A DNA stretch of 64,000 nt from Leptospira paudalimensis (GTDB lineage: Bacteria > Spirochaetota > Leptospiria > Leptospirales > Leptospiraceae). The translations under genes were made by a program, and so were the position numbers. The stretch lies in contig NZ_JAMQPR010000001.1 in assembly GCF_026151345.1 (NCBI RefSeq), positions 1,284,231 through 1,348,230 on the forward strand. The letters run 5' to 3'. Each line of letters begins with the position of its first letter. The first letter of the stretch is position 1. Under the pieces are notes generated by a model. It saw only the letters and a program-made list of their open reading frames with translations, had not been told where the DNA came from and searched no databases. Positions 37,393-47,008 of the stretch are shown here, one piece after another.

Positions 37393-40041
37393 ATGCCTAA
37401 TATTTCGACAGAGGTGGGGAACCATCTAAATGTCGAAGTTGATCTTTTAAAAACAATCATGGACGTTAGTTCCACCGCGATTGTTTTGCTGAACCCACAA
37501 GGGCAGATTTTATATGCAAACCCTGCATCTGAGTCTGTCCTTGGCATTAAACTCAATGATATACTATCTAGAACCTATGATGCACCACAATGGAAAAACA
37601 CTTCTCTTGATGGAGGACCGTGGCGAGAGGAAGACCAACCATTTAATGTCGTGCTCAAAACAAAAAAACCGGTCACGGACATTCGGCATGCAATTGAAGA
37701 TTCATTTGGTGTTAAAAAATACTTATCCATTAATGGATCTCCTGTTTTTGACGAAATGGGTGAACTCCGTTCCCTTGTATTTTTAATTACCGATATCACA
37801 GAAAACGTTTTAAAACAAAAAGCATTAGAAGACAGTGAAGCAAAATATAGATCGATCACCGAACTTTCGTTAAGTATGGTGTATGATTTGGACATCAAAA
37901 CAGGTGTGAACCAATGGGCTGGTGCCATCCAGGAAATTACTGGTTTTACTCCTGAAGAGTATAGGGCCATAGGTTATGAAGCTTGGATGATCCTCATCCA
38001 TCCTGATGACAAAGAAAAAACCATCCAATTATTTAAAGAGGCGATGGCAAAAAAAACAAAGTTTTCCTATGTGTATCGGTATCGAACAAAAGATGGAAAA
38101 TATGTTTATATAGAAGATAATGGAGTCTTTTTATACGATAAGAATGATAGCGCCTATCGAATGTTTGGTGCGATGATCAACCGTACTGAACAAATAAAAG
38201 CAAACTTAGCTTTAAAAGAATCTGAGTCTAGGCTTCTTATGTCTTTGGATGCTGTCAAAATGGGAATTTGGAGTTGGGACATTGACCAACGAAATATATA
38301 TTGGTCACCCCAAACGTATGAGATTTATGGTCTCGATCCAGATGGTCCAGCGATCACTGTGGAAAGGTATCTCAGTTTAAATGATCTCGATGATTTGCAA
38401 AAGGTCTCAGCGGAAATCCAACTCTTAAAAGACGATCCTTCCCGGTCTGGATACAGAATCCAACAACGAATTTTTCATGCGGATGGAACAGTACATTGGG
38501 TCGAGTCTCGTGGAAATTTAATCCGAGATAAAGATGGAAAACCAGTTCGATTGATGGGAACTTTACTCGATGTCACCGAATCTAAGTTAGCTGAAGAAGC
38601 ACTGCGAACTTCCGATGAAAGATTCCGTGCTTTTTACCAATTTTCAACGGAAGCATTTTTGATATTTGATGAAAATTCTCTTAGAGCGAAAGACTCTAAC
38701 TTTGCCTTTCAGAATCTATTTGGATATTCAAGTGATGACACAAAAAATTTAAAAATCCGCTCTTTACTCACACCAGACTCACTCCAAAAAATTAGAGAAA
38801 AAATTGCAGACAATTCGAGTGATTCGATTGAGATCCTTTGCAAAAGAAAAAATGGGGAAGTGTTTCCCGCTTTGGTTTCCATCAAACGGTTTAAGTACAA
38901 TCAAACAAATTCAATCGCGTATAGTATTTTTGATTTGAGCCCTCTGAAAGAAGTGGAAGAACTCCGCCAAATCAATTCGGAAATACGCGAAAAAAACAAA
39001 CTCATTGAGAAACAAAAAATCGAACTGGAAATGGCGTTTGAGAATTTAAAACGTACACAAGAACAACTTGTACAATCCGAAAAACTAGCTGCACTTGGGC
39101 AGTTGATAGCAGGGATTGCGCACGAAATTAATAATCCGATAGGTGCCGTAAAAGCATCCAATCAGAACATGATGGATTGGCAAAAACGATATGGGATCGC
39201 CTCACAATTGTTTCGTGAAGCGATCCTTAGTGTTCCTAGAGAAGAACAAGTCATTCTGAAAACGATTCTTTCAAACCTTGACCAACCAATCGAGTTTTAT
39301 ACTGGAAAAGAAGAACGATTACGTAAAAAGAAGAACAAAGAAATTTTGATCCAAAATGGAATTAAAACGGATGATGCTGATGAATTTGCAGAAGCATGGG
39401 TGGAATTAGGAATTGGAGAATTGGAAGACAAATACATTCCACTTTTCAGGTCCCATTATTTAAGAGTTTTTCTAGATTATTTAGCACTTGAAATCCAGTT
39501 CCGTCGGAACACTCGTTCCATCCAATTGGCGGTTGATCGAGTATCAAAAATCATGTATGCTTTAAAAAACTTTTCTCATTTTGATTCCACAGGAAAAAAA
39601 ATCAAAGCATCGATTCAGGAGACAATTGAGACGGTTCTTACCATTTACCAAAACCAATTGAAAAGGGGAATTACCTTAATTAAACATTATGATGAGATTC
39701 CACCTATAGATTGTTATCCGGATGATTTATTACATGTTTGGACAAATCTAATTTATAATTCCTTACAAGCCATGTCCTTTACTGGAAAATTGATGATCAC
39801 AATTAAAGACTGTGGTTCCGAAGTTTTGGTATCCTTACAAGATTCTGGACCTGGGATTGAACCAGGAATCCGTTCCAAAATCTTTGAACCTTTTTTTACT
39901 ACCAAACCTCCTGGAGAAGGAAGTGGGCTCGGACTTGACATCGTGAATAAAATTGTGAAACGGCATGGTGGAAGGATTGATTTGTCTTCCAAACCAGGGG
40001 AAACTATATTTTCGATTTATTTACCAAAAGGATCTTCGTGA
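37393..40041 (+). CDS. Multi-PAS sensor histidine kinase with enlarged dimerisation region
   Basis: 882 residues from ATG 37393, chosen because GAGGAAGGA lies just upstream and a perfect palindrome occupies the DNA of the longer reading (GTG 37360). Four PAS units in order: about 20-140, 150-280, 285-410 and 415-530, with WVES and PAC tails visible. A coiled coil follows, then the H box GIAHEINNPIGAVKAS (about 585). Unusually, about 150 residues separate the H box from the ATPase domain (N box VWTNLIYNSLQAM, DSGPGI, FEPFFTTKPPGEGSGLGL). No membrane helix. The last 25 bases overlap the convergent receiver gene, a likely partner. Confidence 0.92.
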   Translation: MPNISTEVGNHLNVEVDLLKTIMDVSSTAIVLLNPQGQILYANPASESVLGIKLNDILSRTYDAPQWKNTSLDGGPWREEDQPFNVVLKTKKPVTDIRHAIEDSFGVKKYLSINGSPVFDEMGELRSLVFLITDITENVLKQKALEDSEAKYRSITELSLSMVYDLDIKTGVNQWAGAIQEITGFTPEEYRAIGYEAWMILIHPDDKEKTIQLFKEAMAKKTKFSYVYRYRTKDGKYVYIEDNGVFLYDKNDSAYRMFGAMINRTEQIKANLALKESESRLLMSLDAVKMGIWSWDIDQRNIYWSPQTYEIYGLDPDGPAITVERYLSLNDLDDLQKVSAEIQLLKDDPSRSGYRIQQRIFHADGTVHWVESRGNLIRDKDGKPVRLMGTLLDVTESKLAEEALRTSDERFRAFYQFSTEAFLIFDENSLRAKDSNFAFQNLFGYSSDDTKNLKIRSLLTPDSLQKIREKIADNSSDSIEILCKRKNGEVFPALVSIKRFKYNQTNSIAYSIFDLSPLKEVEELRQINSEIREKNKLIEKQKIELEMAFENLKRTQEQLVQSEKLAALGQLIAGIAHEINNPIGAVKASNQNMMDWQKRYGIASQLFREAILSVPREEQVILKTILSNLDQPIEFYTGKEERLRKKKNKEILIQNGIKTDDADEFAEAWVELGIGELEDKYIPLFRSHYLRVFLDYLALEIQFRRNTRSIQLAVDRVSKIMYALKNFSHFDSTGKKIKASIQETIETVLTIYQNQLKRGITLIKHYDEIPPIDCYPDDLLHVWTNLIYNSLQAMSFTGKLMITIKDCGSEVLVSLQDSGPGIEPGIRSKIFEPFFTTKPPGEGSGLGLDIVNKIVKRHGGRIDLSSKPGETIFSIYLPKGSS

Positions 40042-40487
40042 TCAATGGCTTGGGTGATGGCTGTGATGAGTTCTTTTTCGTCCCAAGGTTTTTTCAAACA
40101 AGTGACAAGCCCAATCTCTTTTTCTAAAGCAGTTACTAATTTTTCATCAGCAAAACCTGTGATGATGACTTTTTCTATCGAAGGAAATCGTTTGTGAACC
40201 TTTCGTAAAAATTCATCACCGTTCATTCCAGGCATAGACCAATCGGAAATAATGACCGCAACAGAATTTCTTTCTTCTTCTAATTCTAAAATTAAATCCC
40301 ATGCTTCGTTGGCATTTTCTGCCGTTAAGTATTTGAATCTCTCTCCAAAATGGTGTTTCACTTGGGATTTCATGCTCAGTAAAATGATGGACTCATCATC
40401 AACGAAGAGAATTCCTTTTTTCCCATTTTTATTTTCAGTGAGAATTTCCACAGGACAAAGTTTTATCCGTTCTCTTTTAGATTGCAA
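40017..40487 (-). CDS. Single-domain response regulator (receiver)
   Basis: 156 residues, almost all a REC domain: acidic pair FVDDES, phospho-acceptor aspartate in VIISDWSMPGMNGDEFL, conserved Thr in ITGFAD, and Lys in CLKKPW. There is no output domain, so it acts by protein contact or as a phosphorelay intermediate. The start is a TTG with no clear ribosome site; GTG 40451 is an alternative that would trim the disordered first 12 residues. Its 3' end overlaps the end of the large PAS kinase gene, and the two may form a pair despite opposite orientation. It is divergent from the fadH-like gene across 43 bases. Confidence 0.9.
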   Translation of the reverse strand: MQSKRERIKLCPVEILTENKNGKKGILFVDDESIILLSMKSQVKHHFGERFKYLTAENANEAWDLILELEEERNSVAVIISDWSMPGMNGDEFLRKVHKRFPSIEKVIITGFADEKLVTALEKEIGLVTCLKKPWDEKELITAITQAIDHEDPFGK

Positions 40488-40509
40488 GTAAATCTTGCCA
40501 AAATCCTAG

Positions 40510-42546
<2,037 letters not shown>

Positions 42547-42601
42547 CGTATTAGTTTTTTTGGGAACTAGGAATCAAATTTCAAAATTGAAACTCTTAAA
42601 G

Positions 42602-43432
42602 ATGTCGGTTCGGAATGCAGAATTTCAAATCATTTCTGCACTCCAAACAAACCGAACCAAACGGAGTCAGGAAAAAGAGGTTTTTGTTGAGGGTACTGAA
42701 CCCATAAAGCAGTTGTTAACTGCAAGTTGGAAAATCACACGGATTTTGTTCCGAGAAAACAGTAACTTATCTTCTTGGGCGAAGGAAGTGATCCAAAACC
42801 AGAGAGATGCACTCGTATATGAAGTGAAAGATGAATTGTACTTAGAACTTTCAGAAAAAGAAAATCCATCTGAACTCATCATAACAGCCAAAATAAAAAA
42901 CCAATTTGATCTCAGTAAACTCAGTAGAGAAGTTTCCATATTACCAAAAGAGAAACCATTTTATCTATTATTTGATCGGCCCAGTGATTATGGCAATTTT
43001 GGAACTCTGTTACGTTCCGCAGATGCATTTTTAGTCGATATCGTGTTTGTCATTGGGCATTCCATTGATGTGTATGATCCTAAGGTCATTCGGTCTAGTT
43101 TAGGCAGTTTGTTTCACACAAAACTCGTGTTTGTTCCCAATTTTGAAACTTTGGTTCGTTTTGTGGATTCGGAAAAAAAACGTATCGGAATCAGAGTGAT
43201 TGGAACCGATTCCTGTGGTGAATTTGATTTACGAGAAACAACACTCAAGTCCCCGATATTTTTGGTCTTAGGGAATGAAAAAAAAGGGATGAGTGTACAA
43301 TTACAATCTCTCTGCGACCAAATGGTTAAAATTCCCATGTTTGGTGTTGTGAATTCGCTGAATGTTTCCTGTGCTGGATCCATTCTCTTTTGGGAAGTCA
43401 CCAAAGGAAAGGGATCACAAAGAACAAATTAG
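42602..43432 (+). CDS. SpoU-family (TrmH/RlmB-like) RNA methyltransferase
   Basis: 276 residues from ATG 42602; the longer frame (42497) overlaps fadH and lacks a family-like start. The N-terminal substrate-binding part (RTKRSQEKEVFVEGTEPIKQLL) leads into the SPOUT core: motif 1 DRPSDYGNFGTLLRSADAF, motif 2 FLVLGNEKKGMS, motif 3 IPMFGVVNSLNVSCAGSILFWE. It uses AdoMet to 2'-O-methylate a ribose in rRNA or tRNA; the exact target is not predictable. It converges on a small lipoprotein gene with two bases between stops. Confidence 0.92.
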   Translation: MSVRNAEFQIISALQTNRTKRSQEKEVFVEGTEPIKQLLTASWKITRILFRENSNLSSWAKEVIQNQRDALVYEVKDELYLELSEKENPSELIITAKIKNQFDLSKLSREVSILPKEKPFYLLFDRPSDYGNFGTLLRSADAFLVDIVFVIGHSIDVYDPKVIRSSLGSLFHTKLVFVPNFETLVRFVDSEKKRIGIRVIGTDSCGEFDLRETTLKSPIFLVLGNEKKGMSVQLQSLCDQMVKIPMFGVVNSLNVSCAGSILFWEVTKGKGSQRTN

Positions 43433-43434
43433 TT

Positions 43435-43629
43435 TTAGCGACAAGTTGCTATTGTTCCATCGGGATTGTATTTTACGCTCGCTCCTGAAGTAAATTGGAT
43501 GTAACGAACACCATCCACACAAACTTCGTCATATCCAAAATATTTAGCACACCCTCTGGAAATCGAACCACAACCAATGAAAAAAAGTGTGGAAACTAAC
43601 ATGAGTTTGATCGGTTTTATTGTTTTCAT
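43435..43629 (-). CDS. Small lipoprotein (64 aa)
   Basis: 64 residues with a signal peptide and lipobox FFIGC; the mature part is 45 residues with three more cysteines (GCAKYF, EVCVDG, ATCR), which could form a disulfide. The segment CVDGVRYIQFTSGASVKYNPDG looks like a small beta hairpin. An AAAGGA ribosome site precedes the ATG, which overlaps the end of the acyltransferase gene by four bases (ATGA), so it is translated with it. Function unknown. Confidence 0.75.
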   Translation of the reverse strand: MKTIKPIKLMLVSTLFFIGCGSISRGCAKYFGYDEVCVDGVRYIQFTSGASVKYNPDGTIATCR

Positions 43630-44747
43630 GTTTTTACTTCAATTCCTTTTTCTAGTGGTATTTGGTTCCAAATGGTTTCTAATTTTGCGAAATGTGCTGT
43701 AAGTTGGTTTTTATGATACAATACAATATTGGATTTTTTTAAATTGTGTAATGATTTTGGTATATGATACAAAACTTCTTTTGTGCGAATGATTTCGTCT
43801 TCCCAATCAATCAAATTTACTTTTTTCAGTTTGGCAAAAAGAATTTCTAATTGTGAAACAAACGTCTCTTTTCGTAATTCGGAAGCAATTGTAATTTCTG
43901 GAAATTGGTTTTCGATATGCGATTTAAATTGTGATAATAATTGGATGATTTGTTGTTTTTTGATTTTGGTTTCTTTTTCTAATTTGAGTAATAAGAAAGA
44001 AGTTAGATTTCCAATTGTAACTGTGTAGTGTTTTCCTAATGTATCCGCAACGAGTTTCACCACTTGGTCCGCTGGCATCTCCGTTGGAATTTCAAAAGGT
44101 TTACCATACTTTATGTATAATTTTGTTTTTTGGTAAGACAAGTGGTCATAGGTAAGTGTAAAACTATTAAAATGAAGTTTATCTATTTTTGATTTGATGT
44201 GGTAAGCACCACGTTTCACTTGGTTTAGAAATCCATCATGGTTGTATGTTCCCTCAGGAAACATAAACAAATTTCGACCTTTTCGAATGTGAGTTACCAT
44301 TTCGGTCCATTCACTATCCACTTTGTCTCGGAGTTCCCCTTTTTTGATGAGTTCTCTAGCATTATCACGAAACGGGCGTTTGATGGGAACTGCTCCGATA
44401 TAACGTAATAAAATCGGAATGATATTTGTTGCATCAATGAATTTGAAAATCCACTTCAAAAATCCTTTCGCACGAAATTCTTTTTGTAAAAATCCAGGTA
44501 AGAGGATGTCTTCTCTGGCAGGGATGATCATTTTGATTTTAGGATTGAGTCTTGGGTAAACCATGGAAAGGGAAACTACATCCGCTTCTGATACATGGTT
44601 ACAAAGGAGAGCAGAGGGATAAGGGGCTTCTAATTCTTCTTTTGTTTCCGGGAAGTTTTCTTCGATGGAATGGAAAACAAGTCCTTTTGCTAAACTTACG
44701 AGATTGATGAGAAAGTCATAAGGGATCGTATGTTTTTTAGGTTTCAT
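43626..44747 (-). CDS. Acyltransferase (1-acylglycerol-3-phosphate acyltransferase type)
   Basis: 373 residues from ATG 44747 (KPKKHTIPYDF start); the longer frame from 44843 has no ribosome site. The acyltransferase block is clear: NHVSEAD (Hx4D), then PIKRPFRDNAREL, FMFPEGTYNHDGF (the EGT box) and a KRGAYHIKSK stretch. The C-terminal third is helical and unassigned. Such enzymes move acyl groups onto lysophosphatidate or other lipid acceptors at the inner membrane. The downstream small lipoprotein overlaps it. The exact acceptor is open. Confidence 0.87.
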   Translation of the reverse strand: MKPKKHTIPYDFLINLVSLAKGLVFHSIEENFPETKEELEAPYPSALLCNHVSEADVVSLSMVYPRLNPKIKMIIPAREDILLPGFLQKEFRAKGFLKWIFKFIDATNIIPILLRYIGAVPIKRPFRDNARELIKKGELRDKVDSEWTEMVTHIRKGRNLFMFPEGTYNHDGFLNQVKRGAYHIKSKIDKLHFNSFTLTYDHLSYQKTKLYIKYGKPFEIPTEMPADQVVKLVADTLGKHYTVTIGNLTSFLLLKLEKETKIKKQQIIQLLSQFKSHIENQFPEITIASELRKETFVSQLEILFAKLKKVNLIDWEDEIIRTKEVLYHIPKSLHNLKKSNIVLYHKNQLTAHFAKLETIWNQIPLEKGIEVKT

Positions 44748-44911
44748 TGAGGTAGATTTCCTTTGAAAAGGAAGAAAAGTCAATAGCATTCTCTGGAGAT
44801 GGAAAAGTGTTATTTGTGTTTCCATCCAAACGTAAAAACACAATTTGATGATTCAAGAAAACTTGCGGAAAATTCGGATTGTTTCCGACCAAACTGTACA
44901 ATCTTCTTTAC

Positions 44912-44928
44912 AACCTAAATTTTAGGTT
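44912..44928. promoter_or_regulatory. Perfect 8-bp inverted repeat, operator-like
   Basis: AACCTAAA - T - TTTAGGTT: exact inverted arms around a single central T, in non-coding DNA upstream of the leftward acyltransferase gene and the rightward glycan region. The size and symmetry fit a dimeric repressor site. Confidence 0.5.
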
Positions 44929-44986
44929 ATTGAATGCCATCACTCGTGTCTTGGGTACAGGTATTGTGAAAAGAAACAAACCAGTT

Positions 44987-45020
44987 ACCATCCTATTCAC
45001 ATCTGTTGTGATGGTTTTTT
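44987..45020 (+). terminator. Possible terminator-like hairpin
   Basis: ACCAT pairs with ATGGT, and CACA with TGTG stacked on it (six-base bulge on the left arm), followed by a run of six Ts. If real, it would end a short rightward transcript starting in this gap, or attenuate transcription into the downstream frame. The bulge makes it weaker than the sucD terminator. Confidence 0.35.
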
Positions 45021-45108
45021 CCACCTAAATTTGATTCTATCAAAAGCAATCCAACATAGGTCCCGCGATGCCAAGGGGAGGGACACGAGCCATGCCTCTT
45101 TTTATGAA

Positions 45109-45471
45109 ATGATCCCACTTATGTCAGATAAGGATCCGTCGGAGCCAATTCGATTCTTCTATTTGGACAAAAATTTGTTTCGTTTCCACAAGTGGCAGGA
45201 ACTTGGGGTGCACCCCCGTTTTGCCAAAATCCTACCGGATTCTACAGATTTCCCAATTCTCTTGCAAACTTGGGAACAAAAGTATCCAGAATCCAAAAAA
45301 GGCAATGTAGTCTGGATTTCACTCTATGAACCAAAGGAGGATTATGTCCAATCCACTTCTTCCTTTTTTCTTTTCCTCTCTCTCATTCCTTCAGGGATTT
45401 GGTTTTTCGTTGGGACTTTTTTCCTGTTGCAACGGACGATGGATGGGATCTTACGATTTTTTCGTTCATAA
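45109..45471 (+). CDS. Hypothetical protein with one C-terminal membrane helix
   Basis: About 121 residues if it begins at ATG 45109; the frame is open from a TTG at 45031 and ATG 45121 is also possible. None has a clear ribosome site. The body is soluble (EPIRFFYLDKNLFRFHKW, QTWEQKYPESKKGNVVWISL) and the end is a single hydrophobic helix (FFLFLSLIPSGIWFFVGTFFLL), giving a tail-anchored layout. No family is recognised. It sits directly before the EPS regulator, but there are about 146 bases between them. Confidence 0.5.
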   Translation: MIPLMSDKDPSEPIRFFYLDKNLFRFHKWQELGVHPRFAKILPDSTDFPILLQTWEQKYPESKKGNVVWISLYEPKEDYVQSTSSFFLFLSLIPSGIWFFVGTFFLLQRTMDGILRFFRS

Positions 45472-45494
45472 TATGAACAAAAATTTCTTTACTT

Positions 45495-45511
45495 TGTTCA
45501 AAGACTGAACA
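45495..45511. promoter_or_regulatory. Inverted repeat upstream of the EPS regulator
   Basis: TGTTCA - AAGAC - TGAACA, six-base perfect arms with a five-base spacer, overlapped on the left by CTTTG-TT-CAAAG (45492-45503). It lies about 110 bases upstream of the MarR-type gene, where an autoregulatory operator would be expected. Confidence 0.4.
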
Positions 45512-45528
45512 CATTTTGACAAAGAATG

Positions 45529-45560
45529 GGACTCAGGGGGCGAAGCTATGCCTGGGGTCC
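45529..45560 (+). promoter_or_regulatory. Leader hairpin before the glycan locus
   Basis: GGACTCAGG (45529-45537) can pair with CCTGGGGTCC (45551-45560), with one G-T pair and one bulged G, around the 13-base loop GGGCGAAGCTATG. No T-run follows, so it is not a terminator. It lies in the 5' leader of the regulator gene and is G-rich against an A+T-rich background. Confidence 0.35.
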
Positions 45561-45617
45561 ATTTTGAACGTGACTTTCCTTTTCCACACGGTGTCTGAAA
45601 CGGACACAAATTCCTCC

Positions 45618-45956
45618 ATGAAAGAACAATACGAATACAGTGACCACCACCTCAAGTTACTCCAATTACTTGATGAGAACCCACATTTATCGCAAAGAGA
45701 TGCATCGGATGTGTTGGGACTCAGTTTAGGAAAGGTGAATTATATTTTGAAGGCATTCCTCGACAAAGGGCTTATCAAAATGAATAATTTTCGTAATAAT
45801 AAAAACAAACTCGCATACACATATTTACTCACACCACAAGGAATCGAAGAAAAAGCTAGGATGACTCTTCATTTTTATGAAAAGAAAAAAAGAGAATACG
45901 AAGCACTTCGCGCTGAAGTAGAAAAGTTAGGTGAGACCATCGAAAAGTTAAGCTAA
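45618..45956 (+). CDS. MarR-family EPS-associated transcriptional regulator
   Basis: 112 residues from ATG 45618; the frame extends back to 45516 but that part is unlike the family and overlaps the leader hairpin. A winged-helix domain (LLQLLDENPHLSQRDASDVL, GLSLGKVNYILKAFLDKGLIK) is followed by NNKNKLAYTYLLTPQGIEEKARMT and a C-terminal coiled coil (KKREYEALRAEVEKLGETI). This is the layout of the EPS-associated MarR subfamily found at the head of polysaccharide loci, including Leptospira O-antigen regions. It probably controls the glycan genes that follow. The next gene starts 48 bases downstream. Confidence 0.9.
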   Translation: MKEQYEYSDHHLKLLQLLDENPHLSQRDASDVLGLSLGKVNYILKAFLDKGLIKMNNFRNNKNKLAYTYLLTPQGIEEKARMTLHFYEKKKREYEALRAEVEKLGETIEKLS

Positions 45957-46004
45957 TCGATTTGGGTTCTTTTACCAAAATTCATTAAAATTGAAACTGG
46001 AAAT

Positions 46005-46955
46005 ATGATTATGAATGTATCATCGAAAATTTACGTTGCTGGACACAAAGGTCTTGTTGGATCTGCTTTAGTAAAAGTTTTAAACAAGTCTGGATACACT
46101 AATGTGATTGGTAGGTCTCATCAAGAACTAGATTTAACCAACCAAAAGGATGTGATTCAATTTTTTGAATCGGAAAAACCAGAATATGTATTCCTTGCTG
46201 CCGCAAAAGTAGGTGGTATCCATGCGAATAATACTTATCCCGCTGAATTTATCTTTTCAAACTTACAAATCCAGAACAATATCATCGATGCTTCCTACCG
46301 TTATGGGATCAAAAAACTTTGTTTTTTGGGATCCTCATGCATTTATCCAAAATTTGCCAAACAACCAATGGACGAAGGTCAACTTTTAGATGGAAAGTTG
46401 GAGCCAACAAATGAACCTTATGCGGTTGCAAAAATTGCAGGCATTGTGATGTGTCAATCTTACAACCGTCAGTATGGCACAAATTTTATCTCAGTGATGC
46501 CGACAAATTTGTATGGCCCAGGAGATAATTACCATCCAGAAAACTCACATGTGTTACCTGCTCTTATGCGAAGATTCCATGAAGCTAAAGTGAATAAGTT
46601 ACCTGAAGTTGTGATTTGGGGTACTGGTAAACCCCTTCGTGAATTTTTATATTCAGAAGACATGGCAAGAGCCTGTGTATTTCTTATGGAGAATTACGAT
46701 GTAACAGGAGATCCAAAAGGTGGAGAACATGTTAACGTTGGTTCTGGAATTGAAGTAAGTATCAAAGAACTTGCAGAAACAGTGAAGGAAGTTGTGGGTT
46801 ATAACGGAAAACTGATTTTTGATCCAACAAAACCAGATGGAACACCTAGGAAGTTACTCGATGTATCCAAACTCCACAAAATGGGATGGAAACATGAAGT
46901 GAATCTGAACGAAGGTGTTCGTCTGACTTACGATGATTATTCAAAATCACTCTAA
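46005..46955 (+). CDS. fcl: GDP-L-fucose synthase
   Basis: 316 residues. NAD(P)-binding start [19 protein letters not shown], the [18 protein letters not shown] block, the [13 protein letters not shown] segment and the catalytic PYAVAKIAG (YxxxK) are all WcaG/Fcl signatures. It epimerises and reduces GDP-4-keto-6-deoxymannose to GDP-L-fucose. The partner dehydratase gene gmd is not in the window, so either it lies elsewhere or the enzyme acts on a related keto sugar. ATG 46011 is a near-equal start. It is the first biosynthetic gene of the glycan locus. Confidence 0.95.
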   Translation: MIMNVSSKIYVAGHKGLVGSALVKVLNKSGYTNVIGRSHQELDLTNQKDVIQFFESEKPEYVFLAAAKVGGIHANNTYPAEFIFSNLQIQNNIIDASYRYGIKKLCFLGSSCIYPKFAKQPMDEGQLLDGKLEPTNEPYAVAKIAGIVMCQSYNRQYGTNFISVMPTNLYGPGDNYHPENSHVLPALMRRFHEAKVNKLPEVVIWGTGKPLREFLYSEDMARACVFLMENYDVTGDPKGGEHVNVGSGIEVSIKELAETVKEVVGYNGKLIFDPTKPDGTPRKLLDVSKLHKMGWKHEVNLNEGVRLTYDDYSKSL

Positions 46956-47008
46956 AACTAAGATTTGATCCTTCCGATTTCAAGTTTCAAATTTTGCCAA
47001 TTAATACA

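Larger units (their letters stand above)
44748..45108. other. Intergenic region with a palindrome and a hairpin plus T-run
   Basis: About 360 bases between the leftward acyltransferase gene and the uncertain 146-codon frame. It should hold the acyltransferase promoter. Two structures stand out and are listed separately: a perfect 8-bp palindrome at 44912-44928 and a hairpin followed by six Ts at 44987-45020. I see no tRNA-like or other named RNA. Confidence 0.6.

Noticed and set aside
45492..45503. CTTTG-TT-CAAAG as a LexA box
   Set aside because: The Leptospira-type LexA site I know of has a wider spacer (TTTG-N5-CAAA); here the spacer is two bases, and the genes are not SOS genes.
45516..45521. 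TTGACA hexamer as a -35 promoter box for the EPS regulator
   Set aside because: No -10-like sequence at 16-18 bases; the nearest candidate is about 23 bases away, so it is not called as a promoter.
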